From Flaccisagitta enflata (lineage: Eukaryota > Chaetognatha > Sagittoidea > Aphragmophora): 64,000 nucleotides of DNA. The position numbers and the translations under genes are program-made. Within the stretch, counting starts at the first letter, position 1, and every line of letters begins with the position of its first letter. Location of the stretch: NCBI GenBank assembly GCA_965153355.1, contig OZ231127.1:83452001-83516000 (forward strand). The letters are read 5' to 3'. The notes beneath the pieces were generated by a model, which ran no database searches, was not told the DNA's origin, and saw only the letters and a program-made list of their open reading frames with translations. Below, piece by piece: positions 32,110 through 42,935 of this stretch.

Positions 32110-33182
32110 TTCCCGAATGCCGTTATAAGTCATCATAAGTCATTCTAAGTCATTTTAAGTCATGTTGAATTTTATAAGGTTGCTAAAGTCAATCAGGTCA
32201 ATCTAGTCATTTAACACCTCTCACAAAATTAGGCGAACTGGGATCAGAACTTGTCATTATTGAGTCTTAAAATGCAAACCAGGAGTCCGGGTTAATGATA
32301 ATTTCAAAACATGTTATTCCTATGAGGGTTTGTCAAAAAAAAAAGTCCAAATCATGTCAACCAATAGCTTTGAATAGCTTCATAAAATGATATCATGCAA
32401 ATTCTAGGTTTAGTTTAGTTTCAGATTTGTTGCTAAAACTATTTTACTTGACGAGGGGTTTTGATATTTTTTGCAGCTGTCACTGATTGAATCTTGGTAT
32501 GGTTGACTCATTTTTGTCTGTCAGTGATATAAGAACCTGAGAATTAATATTCTATTGACTTTTTCATAGTAAGTTTTACGGAGTCTGTGTTGTCTCATCA
32601 TCAAAAATTTTCTCGTTAAAATCAGTCAAAATCTTTCACTGGATTTTTGGCATAACACTCACTGAGAGCCACGCACTTTCCCGGGTACACAATTTTGCCC
32701 TGGTTTGCGAAAGTACCATATTTTAGCTCCCTCTGTGTCAAATTTCAGCCCACTGAATACATTATTTCGATCAATTTTGAACATTTTCCCAGTTCTTTTA
32801 ATTTTGTGAGAGGTGTTAAGTCTTCTCAAGTCATTTCAAGTCATTTCAGGTCATCTTGAGTCATTATCGGTTTGTTGCCTCTATTAAAAATCACGCAAAT
32901 GTCGTTTTGAAGTCTTTGGCAGCTCTCTTGCGAAAAGAACTAAATAGAATCCCTTAATGTTATATCTTATTTATTTTTTTTTTCCCCGCCTTTCCATTTC
33001 CCCCCTTTACATGATTTCATGTAGTAGACACGTAGCTTTGTAACTGACTTGTTTGAGTGCCGTTTGGATTGTCGCATTTATGTTGACGAAAATAGAATCA
33101 TTATCATTATTATCATTATAGTCAATTAAAGTCATATTAAGTTATTTATGTCCCGCACGCGACTTATAGGTGCTGGCCTTGT
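32110..33182 (-). mobile_element. Family A2 element remnant split by a nested TIR element
   Basis: AAGTCATTCTAAGTCATTTT arrays lie on both sides of 32212-32819, and the right end is GCACGCGACTTATAGGTGCT then GGCCTTGTT, the A2 start in minus orientation. The hairpin end is not recognisable. Confidence 0.7.
32212..32819. mobile_element. 608-bp TIR element, TAACACCTCTCACAAAATTA ends
   Basis: Left TAACACCTCTCACAAAATTA...GAACTGG. Right CCAGTTC...TAATTTTGTGAGAGGTGTTA. Same family by ends and length as 17654-18248, although the interior is diverged. Confidence 0.85.
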
Positions 33183-33288
33183 TCTTATGAAAGCAATCAA
33201 TATCTCGTTGTTTACTCAGAGGTGGCACTGTTCCAAAATTAACATGTTTTAAGGAAAAGAATGATTTAGGGCCAAAACATTTTTTTTT

Positions 33289-33503
33289 TAATTGCATGCA
33301 CGCGACTTTACAACCTGCTCTGTCTGTCGGTCTGTTGGTCTGTCAGTCGGTAACACTTTGCTTTTTTGGCGTTCACAGGCGGCTTTGGGGTTACAGCTCC
33401 TACCCAACTGCCTGGTTGGTATATTTCATTGCTGCCCCTGCCCACCCACACGCTGCCCCTGCCCACCCACACATGACTTGGGTAGCCATGTATCCGGCCT
33501 TAT
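33289..33503 (-). mobile_element. Hairpin-ended element, family A
   Basis: The left hairpin is decayed (ATTGCATGCACGCGACTTTA). GTCTGTCGGTCTGTTGG tandem, GCCCCTGCCCACCCACACGC (doubled), then GGTAGCCATGTATCCGGCCT at the right. Confidence 0.85.
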
Positions 33504-33633
33504 TTTTACCAAATCTTGCAAGACTGAGACTTGAATTACAAGGTCAGTAGATGATAGAACCTAAGAATCAAAATGGCTAAGATTTTCTACCTATTTTTGT
33601 GTTAGAAAACAATGGACAAAGACTTCTACAACA

Positions 33634-35252
33634 ATAGCGCACCCCCCTCTAGATAGCCCCCCAAAGAAAAACCAAAAAACCGTTTCTGGGGACCCCGATA
33701 ACTATCATCTAGGATGTCTTGGCTACCTAAAAGAACATCAGACGAAATCATTTGAAGGCAAAATTTAGATTAATGTTATTTTTTTTGCAAAAATCAAGCA
33801 TTTTTTAGCATATTTGGCACTTTTTCTGATCAAATAGCTTTCTAAACTTTAGAAAATACTTGAAAAGTGTAGGGATACCTGATATACAACTGCTTTTACC
33901 CTTTCAAGCTAGTTCTGGTTAATATTTAGAAGATTAGAGCGAAAAAATAGCAGAAAAACAGCAAATTAAGCCATTTTTTCACATTTTTTCTGTCTAAAAT
34001 TGTTCTAGCTATTTCAAAAACCCTGTTAACTATAAAAAGCGTGTGGGAACAGTTGAACTTCAGATGGTTTCACTATTTTTTGCAAGTTTGATGAAATGTC
34101 TGTTACCCTAAAAGATTAAAAAATGACTTAAAACAATAAATTTAGTTTTTTTTTAAAGTAATTTAAGGCTTTTGAGTTTTAAATACCCTCAAACTATTTT
34201 ATAGAGGCATGAATGTATACATTTTATACATTTTTACGTATAATTGACTAATGTGTATTTTTGAAAATATTTGATAAACTAAAGGCTTAATTATATTTTT
34301 GTTTTGACCATTTTTAAGCCCTTAAGTGTTAGATATCTCTTTTAAGCATATAAAAATATATTACCCACTGTATAGCTTTAACAGCATTAGAAAGCAGAAA
34401 CATGTTTTGTTATTTCTTTGGGGGACATGCAGAGAGGGGTGTATACAAACTGTATACATGTATGTATGTTTACACAGACAATAGCGTAGTGTACAAGCAA
34501 CTAAAAGTCTGCTTAATTGAAAGATGTGTATCCAGCCTTGTTTACAATGGTTCCTCTGTTACATGCGTGGAAGGCACCCAAAGCTAATCATCCAATAACA
34601 ACATTAGTGCAGAAATTTTTTTGGCTCCTAAGGCTATATTTTAAGTAACATGTTTTAAATAGCTATCTAATAAAGGGATAGAAAAAAAATAGTTTGAGGG
34701 TATTCAAAACTCAAAAGCCTTAAATTACTTAAAAAACCCTTGATTTACTGTTTTAAGTCATTTTTTAATCTTTTAGGTTAACAGATATTTCATCAAACTT
34801 GCAAAGAATAGTGAAACCATTTGTAGTTCAACTATTCCCACATGCTTTTTATAGTATACAGGGTTTTTGAAGTAGCTAGAACAATTTTAAGCAGAAAGAA
34901 TGTGAAAAAATGGCTTTATTGGCTGTTTTTCTGCTATTTTCTTGCTCTGATCTTTTAAATATTAACCAGAACTAGCTTGAAATGGTAAAAGCAGTTGTAT
35001 ATCAGGTATCCCTACACTTTTCAGGTATTTTCTAAAGTTTAGAAAGCTATATGATCAGAAAAAGTGCCAAATATGCTAAAAAATGCTTGATTTTTGCAAA
35101 AAAAATAACATAAATCTAAATTTTGCCTTCAAATGATTTCGTCTGATGTTCTTTTGGGTAGCCAAGACATCCTAGATGATAGTTCTTGGGGTCCCCAGAA
35201 ACGGTTTTTTGGTTTTTCTTTGGGGGGCTATCTAGAGGGGGGTGAGCGCAAA
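33634..35252. mobile_element. Large foldback element, 1.6 kb, about 570-bp arms
   Basis: The left arm (33634-34205) starts TAGCGCACCCCCCTCTAGAT and is inverted, with scattered mismatches, at about 34680-35252 (ATCTAGAGGGGGGTGAGCGC). The central 470 bp is unique. No transposase frame. Short open frames inside are not genes. Confidence 0.92.
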
Positions 35253-35384
35253 ACGACCAAATTGATTCTATTTCCTGGACTTGGGGCAGTGGTGGGGCGA
35301 ATAGACTTGGTTTTCATTTGGTCGTGACAATGTGACTTAAAGCTGGCCTCTTTTTTCTACTTTTGCATCTTGCTCTCCTCTTTT

Positions 35385-35594
35385 TAGTCGCGTGCTACGC
35401 GACTCTACAGTCTACACCCTGCTTTGTCGGTCCATCCGTCGGTCCGTCCGTTGGTCTTTCCATCCGTCACACTTTACTTTTTTTGGGTTTTTGCGGTCTA
35501 TGGCCTCACTGCTCCTGCCCAAGTGATCAAGTGACCTCAAATACGGCCCCTGCCCACCCGCACGCGACTGGGGTAGCCGTGTATCCGGCCTTGT
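35385..35594 (-). mobile_element. Hairpin-ended element, family A
   Basis: Hairpin AGTCGCGTGCTACGCGACT, CCGTCGGTCCGTCCGTTGG tandem, CCCCTGCCCACCCGCACGCG, then GGTAGCCGTGTATCCGGCCT. A full, well-preserved copy. Confidence 0.93.
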
Positions 35595-35604
35595 TTCTTT
35601 ACCT

Positions 35605-36175
35605 TTTTGGGCAGCGGCCCCGAAGGGGTCGATGACCTATGCTTTCACACATATGGGGGATTTTCTCCTTCTCCTTCTCCTTCTTCTCCTACGTCCCCCC
35701 CCTCAAATCCCAGTCTCGAGGCCCAAATTCCAGTCTCAAGGCCCAAATCCCAGTCGCGAGGCCCAAATCCAAGCCTCAAGGCCCAAATCCTAGCCTCAAG
35801 GCCCAAATCCTAGCCTGGAGGCCCAGATTTCAGTCTTGAAGCCCAAATCTCAGCCTCAACGTCAAAATTTCAGCCAAGAGGCCCAGATCCCGGCCTTGAG
35901 GCCCAAATCTCAGCCTCCAGGCTAGGATTTGGGCCTTGAGGCTAGGATTTGGGCCTTGAGGCTGGGATTTGGGCCTCGATACTGGGATTTGGGCTTTGAG
36001 ACTGGAATTTGGGCCTCGAGACTGGGATTTGAGGGGGGAGGGACGGAGGAGGAGGAGAAGGAGAGGAAAATCCCCATGTGAAAGCATAGGTCATCGACCC
36101 CGGGCCCTGCCTCCTCCCAACTTCAGCCACAACCTAGGGCAGGGCACCCGCTGACCATCTAACGCTTTTGCGACT
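35605..36175. mobile_element. Family III element with inverted minisatellite arms
   Basis: Left TTTTGGGCAGCGGCCCCGAA. GGCCCAAATCCCAGTC array to about 35905, then the same unit in reverse complement to 36035. Right end AAAGCATAGGTCATCGACCC and CCATCTAACGCTTTTGCGAC. Confidence 0.9.
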
Positions 36176-36272
36176 ATTCTTCTTCTTCTTCATATTTTTT
36201 TCTTCTTCTTCTTCTTCTTCTCCTTCTCCTTCTCCTTCTCCTTCTCCTTCTCCTTCTCCTTCCTCTTCTTCT

Positions 36273-36304
<32 letters not shown>

Positions 36305-36595
36305 TTCTTCTTCTTCTTCTTCTTCTTCTTCTTCTTCTCGTTCTTCTTCTTCTCGTTCTTCTTCTTCTCGTTCTTCTTCTTCTCGTTCTTCTTCTTCTTC
36401 TTCTTCTTCTTCTCGTTCTTCTTCTTCTTCTTCTTCTTCTTCTTCTTCTCCTTCTTCTGCTTCTGCTTCTGCTTCTGCTTCTGCTTCTTCTTCTCCTTCT
36501 CCTTCTCCTTCTTTTTCTTTTTCTTTTTCTTTTTCTTTTTCTTTTTCTTTTTCTTTTTCTTTTTCTTCTTCTTTTTCTTTTTCTTCTTCTTGTCT
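36176..36595. repeat. (TTC)n compound microsatellite
   Basis: TTC repeats with TCC, TCG, TGC and TTTTC sub-arrays. It ends 140 bp before the channel gene's start codon. Confidence 0.97.
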
Positions 36596-36735
36596 GTCGC
36601 AAAATGTTCCGCATCCTCCGCATTGTCATCGATACCACTGCAGCAATCCATCGATTTTACTCCATCTCTATCCCTCATCTCTTGCAACCTCAGTTACTGA
36701 CGTGCCGAAATCTTGATTGTTTTTCGCTGTAAAAA

Positions 36736-38103
36736 ATGACGATATTCAGGCAAACTTTCAAAGACTTCATCCAGAATTTTTCTTCCCACGGTTTAAGAAG
36801 GGCTTTTTACCCTTTGAGTTCGCACCCAACGGTCACTTCACATCTATTTCGTTTTATTTGGCTTTTTTCCTGGAGTTCAGCGGCTTATTTTATGATAACG
36901 CAAATCAAGAGTTCCGTCGATTCCTATTTGCGTTATGAAACGGTCACTTCCGTTTCCGTTCAAAGAGGAGACCCAGTCATATTTCCCACTGTATCCGTCT
37001 GCAGCGCAGATAGTTACTCAAAGAGTAGCATTGTCGCCTGCTTTAAAAATCCCATTGCTTTTGCGGATGGCAATTCTACATATGTAAAATTGTGCTCGGG
37101 TTACAACATGTCATCTATTGACTGGGAGGATTCAAGATCCATACAGAAAGCCGCCGACAAAATGGCTAACCTCGTTTTCCACAATATTCCGGATGGACTC
37201 GATTCTGAAAGTGTTAAAGAGATTTTCCGTTTAACACCCGATCATGCTGTCAATTACATTGGATCTGATATCGACGTAAGATCTCACCGCAAAAATGAAT
37301 TCAAGCTCTCGGGGTTGGCGGAGGGACCCTATCGTTGTTTCTCATTGGGAATGTCACACTATGAAAATGGAGCTAAAATCATGCAAACGAAGCAAAGTGG
37401 TCATCTGGTGATGGAACTCTCCAAATTAGACAGTTGTTACAAGCTTATCCTCGATGAACCCAGCGCGGTTCCACTCTATTATTTCGCCATGATTGAAATC
37501 GACATTTGCGATTCACAAAGAATCACCTTTGAAAATGAAGAAAGGTTCCTGCCACGCGAGCCTTATGGCAACTGCATTTCTAATTGGAATGAACACGACA
37601 AGTTCAAACCAATTCTCGACTGCTTTCCTGACCTCATAAAGTATCGATACAACGCGGATACTTGCAGAGCGTTTCGCACCGGCCGTCCATTCATTGGATT
37701 GCCAGTCAACGAATCATTGGTAGATCAAGAAATGAGGCTCTGCCGTGACTCTCATGAGCAAATTCAAGATTGTCCCGATCAATGCCATCAAACTCTTTTC
37801 AAGACAAACTCGTGGCCCATTTTGAAAGACTACTCGGCAAACAGTTTGTGGATTGTGATTGGCAACCCAAATTTAGAGGCCACAAACACATCAAAATTAC
37901 CAGCGATGACCTTCGAGCAACTTATCGGCAACATTGGAGGTCTCTTTGGACTTTGGCTTGGTGCTTCTTTGTTGACACTCGTCGAAATTTGCGAACTAAT
38001 ATCGAGCCTGGTTTTCTGCATGATGGCATGGATGGCTCGCAGTGCAAACAAGCTTTCTTTCGCCGCCCGTGGAAATGCTGTTTCTTCATTAATTAAAAGC
38101 TAA
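36736..38103 (+). CDS. DEG/ENaC family sodium channel, intronless, 455 aa
   Basis: A single open frame covers a whole degenerin/ENaC/ASIC-type subunit. Established knowledge: such subunits form trimeric, amiloride-type cation channels of the plasma membrane. Seen here: the pre-TM1 His-Gly pair of the gating motif (SSHGL, H18-G19), TM1 at about 37-57, the post-TM1 motif FPTVSVCS (83-90; family FPAVTxC), a Cys-rich ectodomain with late Cys (CRDS, DCPDQCHQTLF), and pre-TM2/TM2 at about 395-428. TM2 has GGLFGLWLGASLLTLVE, including the G-A-S selectivity-filter triplet and the following Glu. The length is slightly below typical members (about 500-600), mainly through a short ectodomain and tails. 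The start ATG sits just before the FxxxSxxHG region, so little can be missing. Gating stimulus cannot be told. Confidence 0.93.
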   Translation: MTIFRQTFKDFIQNFSSHGLRRAFYPLSSHPTVTSHLFRFIWLFSWSSAAYFMITQIKSSVDSYLRYETVTSVSVQRGDPVIFPTVSVCSADSYSKSSIVACFKNPIAFADGNSTYVKLCSGYNMSSIDWEDSRSIQKAADKMANLVFHNIPDGLDSESVKEIFRLTPDHAVNYIGSDIDVRSHRKNEFKLSGLAEGPYRCFSLGMSHYENGAKIMQTKQSGHLVMELSKLDSCYKLILDEPSAVPLYYFAMIEIDICDSQRITFENEERFLPREPYGNCISNWNEHDKFKPILDCFPDLIKYRYNADTCRAFRTGRPFIGLPVNESLVDQEMRLCRDSHEQIQDCPDQCHQTLFKTNSWPILKDYSANSLWIVIGNPNLEATNTSKLPAMTFEQLIGNIGGLFGLWLGASLLTLVEICELISSLVFCMMAWMARSANKLSFAARGNAVSSLIKS

Positions 38104-38139
38104 GCTGGTAAGAGAATGAGAACAAACAGGCCGCCCAAC

Positions 38140-38830
38140 CAAGGGTAATATGTGGTCAGCGATACCCGTTACCCTGCTCTGCATGATTGTGAATTGGAGT
38201 GAAGGGAAGCAGGGCAGTGGCCCCAAAGAGGACCAAGTCCTGTAGAACACAGGGGGACTTTCGTTCTTCCAGACTGCGAGGGCTAAAATAAGCCCTTAGA
38301 AGGCTGATTTGTGGCCTGAAAGGCCTAATTTGAGGCCTGAGCTGACTGATTAGGGGTCTAAGAATGCCGCTTTAAAGCCTGAGATGACAAATTTGAAGCC
38401 TGCGAGGGCAGATTGGAGGCCTGAGTAACCAGATTTGAGGCCTGAGAGAGCAGATTTGAGGCCTGAGAGAGCAGCATAAAGGCTGGAGGGCTGATGTGAG
38501 GCCTGATAAGCAAGAGGAGGTCCATGAGGGCTGATTTAAAGTCTGAGGGGGCTGATTTGAGTCCTGTGTAGGCAGATTTCAGGTCTGAGAGAGCAGATTT
38601 CAGGCTTGAAAGGGCAGGTTTGAGGTCTGAGAGGGCAGATCTCAGGTTTTAGAGGCCAGATTTGAGATCTGAGAGGGCAGATTTGAGGTCTAAGAGGGCA
38701 GATTTGAGGCCTGAAAGGACAGATTTGAGGCCTGAGAGGGCAGATTTGAGGCCTGAGAGGGCTGATTTGAGGCCTGAGAGGGTTGATATGAGGCTTGAGA
38801 GGGCTGATTTGAGGCCTAGGAGGGGTGGAC
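38140..38830. mobile_element. Family II minisatellite element
   Basis: Left: GTCAGCGATACCCGTTACCC, GGGAAGCAGGGCAGTGGCCC, AAGTCCTGTAGAACACAGG. The core at 38285-38820 is GAGGCCTGAGAGGGCAGATTT units of 21-22 bp. The right-hand inverted end is missing and the array runs into a B-type fragment at 38865-39000. Confidence 0.85.
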
Positions 38831-39720
38831 TAACAAACGTACAAAAGACCGAATAAAAGTGCAGACACACAACTTTATAAGCAGATTTTTCCAACCGTTG
38901 GTCCATCTGTTGACTGGTCCATCTGGCCATCCATTTATCTTTCCGTCCATCCGTGGTGATCGAGTTGAAAATGGTAATGACGCACATTTTCTTCCCTGCT
39001 CCTTTCATCGATATTGTAACACAGTTAACCTATTTTTAACTCACATATCCTCATTTTTTTTTGTGTGAACATCTTTAAACGATATGAATGTTTCGGTGAC
39101 TGTACCCATTTTGATTGCTAAAGGAAAACAAATAGCCCTAATTCTGACATAAAATACGAAGAAGCCTCTTAATGCATGTGTTCAGTGGGAACCCGATTTA
39201 TCGATCTTGCAGGCATTGCAGAATTTTGGTTGTGAAATCAGAATGTTGTTACACCAAAATTCAAACAGCTTTTAAACATGGCTATGTATTAGGCCAGGGG
39301 TTTTGAGTAAAAAATTGGCAAAAGCCTTATGTATTTTGCACTTTGGCTCAAAATCGATATAGTATCAATGTTCTGTCTTCAAAAGTTGCCTGGGACATTG
39401 GGAAGTTGTGACCGCCACCCCCCCCCTCAGAAGGAGGTAGCCTTTCAATTTTGAACAATTGATCTTGTTTCTTTGATAAGATCTAGATGGAATGATCAAA
39501 AAATTTGAGAGTCTCATTTGAAAGATATTTACCTGGAGAACATGAATTATCATTAATATGGAGGATGGGACCCTAATGGAGCTCTTAAAGGGCTCCTAAG
39601 GGTCCCCAAAAGGGTCTAAAATGGTCTGAAATAAGATTAATCCGAATGTTTGTGTTTTGTTTCAGGCTTTTCATTGCTGACTGACTCATTACATTGATAT
39701 ACTGCAGAGAATCAAGTTTT

Positions 39721-39935
39721 TAGTCTGCGTGCAACGCGACTCTACATTCCTCTTTATCCATCCATCCATCCATCAGTTTGTTGGTTGGTTGGTTGGTCGG
39801 TTGGTCAGTCACATTTTATCTTTTTGATGATTTTTATCTTCTGACCTTGCTGCTCCTGCCCAAATGATCTAGTGACCTCAAATATGGTCCCTACCCAACC
39901 ACAAGCGACTAAGCTAACCATGTATCCGGCCTTGT
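39721..39935 (-). mobile_element. Hairpin-ended element, family A
   Basis: AGTCTGCGTGCAACGCGACT hairpin, CCATCCATCCATCC and GGTTGGTTGG tandems, GCTGCTCCTGCCCAAATGAT, CATGTATCCGGCCTTGTT. Confidence 0.9.
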
Positions 39936-39949
39936 TACTTAACATTTGA

Positions 39950-40370
39950 CTTTTTTCAATCAGGTAAAAAGTCAAAGTCAGTCTTTGACTTTCCAGAGAA
40001 ACTTAGTTTTCATTTTCTTATTTGGAAGTTGGGAATCTCATCCGGCTGATTGGAGCCTCAAATCAAATTGATAGGGCAAGTAATTTTGATAATTCTTTTT
40101 CATTTGGCGCCAAGCAGAATGTTCTATGTCAATTATTTTTCGAGTTATGATTTTTTCAATCTTTTTTATGAAAATTCTTATTGAATTTTTTTAAATTTTT
40201 TCTGACTTCAATCAGGATCAATATCTAAGTATGCAAACAGAAGAAAACATGTACATGAGCATGCTTGCTCACGTGAGATAGTGCTTTCCAGCATTTTTGC
40301 TCATTTGGCTCATTTAGCTCACTTAGATCAATTTTTTTTTCTGAATGCAATAAATGAAAAGATATATTGA
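39950..40370. repeat. Dispersed TTAGCTCATTTAGCTCA family, copy 2
   Basis: AAAGTCAGTCTTTGACTTT, CATTTGGCGCCAAGCAGAAT, then GAGCATGCTTGCTCACGTGA and one TTAGCTCACTTAG module. Shorter than the other two copies. Confidence 0.8.
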
Positions 40371-40458
40371 TTCATATTAACCACTCACTCACTGAAGTTA
40401 GAAACACGTGTGCATACAGACAAATGGACCAGCAGACTGTCTTGCAGATGGACAAAAA

Positions 40459-40768
40459 TATGGTCAAATTCGAATTTCATCTTCCTCGCGGGAGAAACGT
40501 GACCATTTCCATCGCAGATGATGACCCTAAAATCTGGTGATGATCAGATATAGTTTACTCATGACCGCCACTCCCATTATATCCCATAGAAAATACATAG
40601 GAAAGATTCTGGTCTTATTCCAGCTCTATGTTTTACAATGGGAAAAGGGGTTGGGTGGCGGTCATGAGTAAATTTTATCTGATCATCACCAGATTTTAGA
40701 GTCATCATCTGTGGTGGAAATGGACACATTTCTCCCGCGAGGAACACTAAATTCGGATTTGACCATAC
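40459..40768. mobile_element. Foldback element, about 310 bp
   Basis: TATGGTCAAATTCGAATTTC is inverted as ATTCGGATTTGACCATA. GATGATCAGAT and its inverse lie within, and the arms meet near 40615. Confidence 0.88.
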
Positions 40769-41429
40769 TTTCAGTCACATTAATGGACATGGCTTTTTAC
40801 AGTTGGATAGCTAGCAACTAAGAGACCGTCCTCAGTTAATTCATCTTGGTAAGGAGAGGAAACAAAATTTGATTAATCACATTTTTTTATCCTTTGATCC
40901 TCTTTTTGGGCCCCTTAGGGGCCCTTTCTAGGAGACCCATGATTTATGCTCTTTACGTAAATATCTTCCAAATGAGACCACTCACAGGTTTTTTAATCAA
41001 TACGTATAGATTTTATGAAGAAAATAAGGTAAATTGCTCAAAATTGAAAGATTACTTCTTTCAGAGGGGGGTAGGGGGGTGGCGGTCACAATTTCCCAAT
41101 GTCGAAGGCAATTTCTGAGGACAGAACAGTGATACTACATCGATTTTGAGCAAAAGTGCAAAATACATAAGCTTTTTGCCAATTTTTCACTCAGAAGCCC
41201 TGGCCTACTATGTATAAGTATGTTAGCATGGGTGTAATATGGATTGTCATGGTTATTAGCTGACTGGTCAATGGGCCAACAAACTATCGGACAAGCAGAA
41301 AGACCAACTAACACAGCTTCTTTCTGATTCGCTACAACATGACGATAACAGTAAACGATCATTTGCCCTTATAAATGTATTTTTAGTAATGGTAAGCTTT
41401 TGTGTTTTGGGTTTGGATGTTTGTGAAGT

Positions 41430-42485
41430 AAAATTTGCAAAATGGGAAACTACGAGTAATGCGTGTTGCATCTAGTCAGTGTGAGTTCACAAATCCCTCC
41501 TCTATACTTTTCGTTTTCATTTTTGGCATATGAGAATTTTACAAGATATTAACTCCAAAAATGATTCGGGAGTAATAACACATGGCAAAAATTGTTTTGT
41601 TTTTTTGCGTACTTGCACTGTACCTCCATTTTGCGAATAAACGCTGTCTTAATCGTTATGTGTGCAGTCAAGACTGGTTTTCTATGATTTCCTACCATCG
41701 GCTGATTGGATGGTAAAATGGGGCCTTTTGTCTCCACTTGTTCGACCCTTCCATGGTATTAATAGTCTACAGTGTCTCAGCTTTGATTTCAAGAGAAAGT
41801 TTGTGTCTATGTCCCATTCCAGGCCTGTCAGACCTGGTGCCTTTCCAAACGTAAAAAAACGTGTAAAAATCTTCGTTTCCTTTATTTTTAAAGGAATTGG
41901 GGCCTTATGCTGCAATGATTTTGGGAATTTTTTCCCAGAATTCTCTTTTGGGTGTGTTTCAACCATGATCTTAGAGTGGAAAAAATTTCTAAGACAATAC
42001 AGATCTTTTGTTTCTTTCGGGTTTCCCCGCTTGGGCAAAGCTTTAATTCAAGTAGATTCGGGTTGAGATGTGTAAGACCCAGCCCTCACCTAGCCCTAAC
42101 GCTAGCCCTTACCCTAACCCTAAAACCACCCCCAACCCCAACCTCAACCCTAACCCTACCCCTAACCCTAAATAAAAAAAACGCTTAGAAACTCAGTAAA
42201 ACAAAAGACATCACCGATTTCGAAAACAGTACCCTTAGAGTGGCAGCACTGTTGGACATTGCAAGCCGGTTACCGACTTACCGTTTGATTTTGAAACAAA
42301 AGTCTGCGATGTAAAAACTGAATGATAAGCAGGTGTGCCACTGCTGGTCTTGAAAAATGCTTAAAACTGCTTATCTGAGGAAAAAAACAATGCATTTTGG
42401 TATCCCCTAGCAGTGCTACTTAAGATTTTTGATCAATCGGTGCTGCAAATTTTCACAAAAGCGGCCAAAACGTCTTTACCGTTAT
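41430..42485. other. Unassigned DNA with an unrecognised open frame and degenerate CCCTAA tract
   Basis: 41662-42066 is open on the plus strand and 41682-42038 on the minus strand. Neither has a recognisable domain or splice signals, so I call no gene. 42080-42175 is a degenerate CCCTAA/CCCCAACC tract. Confidence 0.4.
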
Positions 42486-42487
42486 TT

Positions 42488-42904
42488 TAACAGACGAAAG
42501 TGAAATACAAGCAGTTAACCCCCCAAAAACTGTAGCACCCCTCCTACAGCCGCAATCGCTGAATGGAGAAATGCATATGAAATTAAGAATAGAAGCTTAT
42601 ATCAATACAATTAGTCTCATCAGAGCGATTTTGGAATTTCACTCCCAGTAAAGAGTTACAGCTTATAAACTAACTAAAATTAACATTTTTTGATTAAGCT
42701 AAAAATGCAATTTTTTATTAGTTTTTTAGCCATAACTCTTTACTGTGAATGAAATTCCAAAATCGCTCTGATAAGGCTAATTGTATTGATATAAGCTTCC
42801 ATTCCCTATCTTATATGTCTTCCTTCATTTTGCAGTTGAGGCTGTAGGGGGGGTGCTACAGTTTTTGGGGGGCTAACTTCTTGTATTTCACTTTCGTCTG
42901 TATT
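42488..42904. mobile_element. Palindromic foldback element, 417 bp
   Basis: CAGACGAAAGTGAAATACAA is inverted at the right end. Inner arms pair ATATCAATACAATTAGTCTC with its inverse. Nearly the whole element is palindromic. Confidence 0.9.
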
Positions 42905-42935
42905 GACTACACCCTTATCCCATTTCATTTTTTAA

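Larger units (their letters stand above)
39285..41225. mobile_element. Long TIR element, 1.9 kb, about 330-bp imperfect ends, with nested insertions
   Basis: 39285-39620 (AAAATTGGCAAAAGCCTTAT, ATTGGGAAGTTGTGACCGCC) is inverted at 40895-41225. Inside it lie a family A element (39721-39935), a TTAGCTCA-family fragment (39950-40370) and a palindrome (40459-40768). No transposase. Confidence 0.8.

Noticed and set aside
36174-36687. Arg-rich frame resembling an SR protein, and Lys-rich and Ser-rich frames
   Set aside because: Pure by-products of the TTC compound microsatellite. No complex-sequence domain is attached.
41662-42066. 134-residue plus-strand frame overlapping a 118-residue minus-strand frame
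   Set aside because: No known domain, signal peptide, or splice sites. Open frames on both strands of the same DNA are weak evidence. Kept only as unassigned DNA.
42080-42175. CCCTAA/CCCCAACC tract as an interstitial telomere or chromosome end
   Set aside because: The units are too degenerate and the tract is short. Similar weak tracts occur at about 2270-2340 and 53960-54005.
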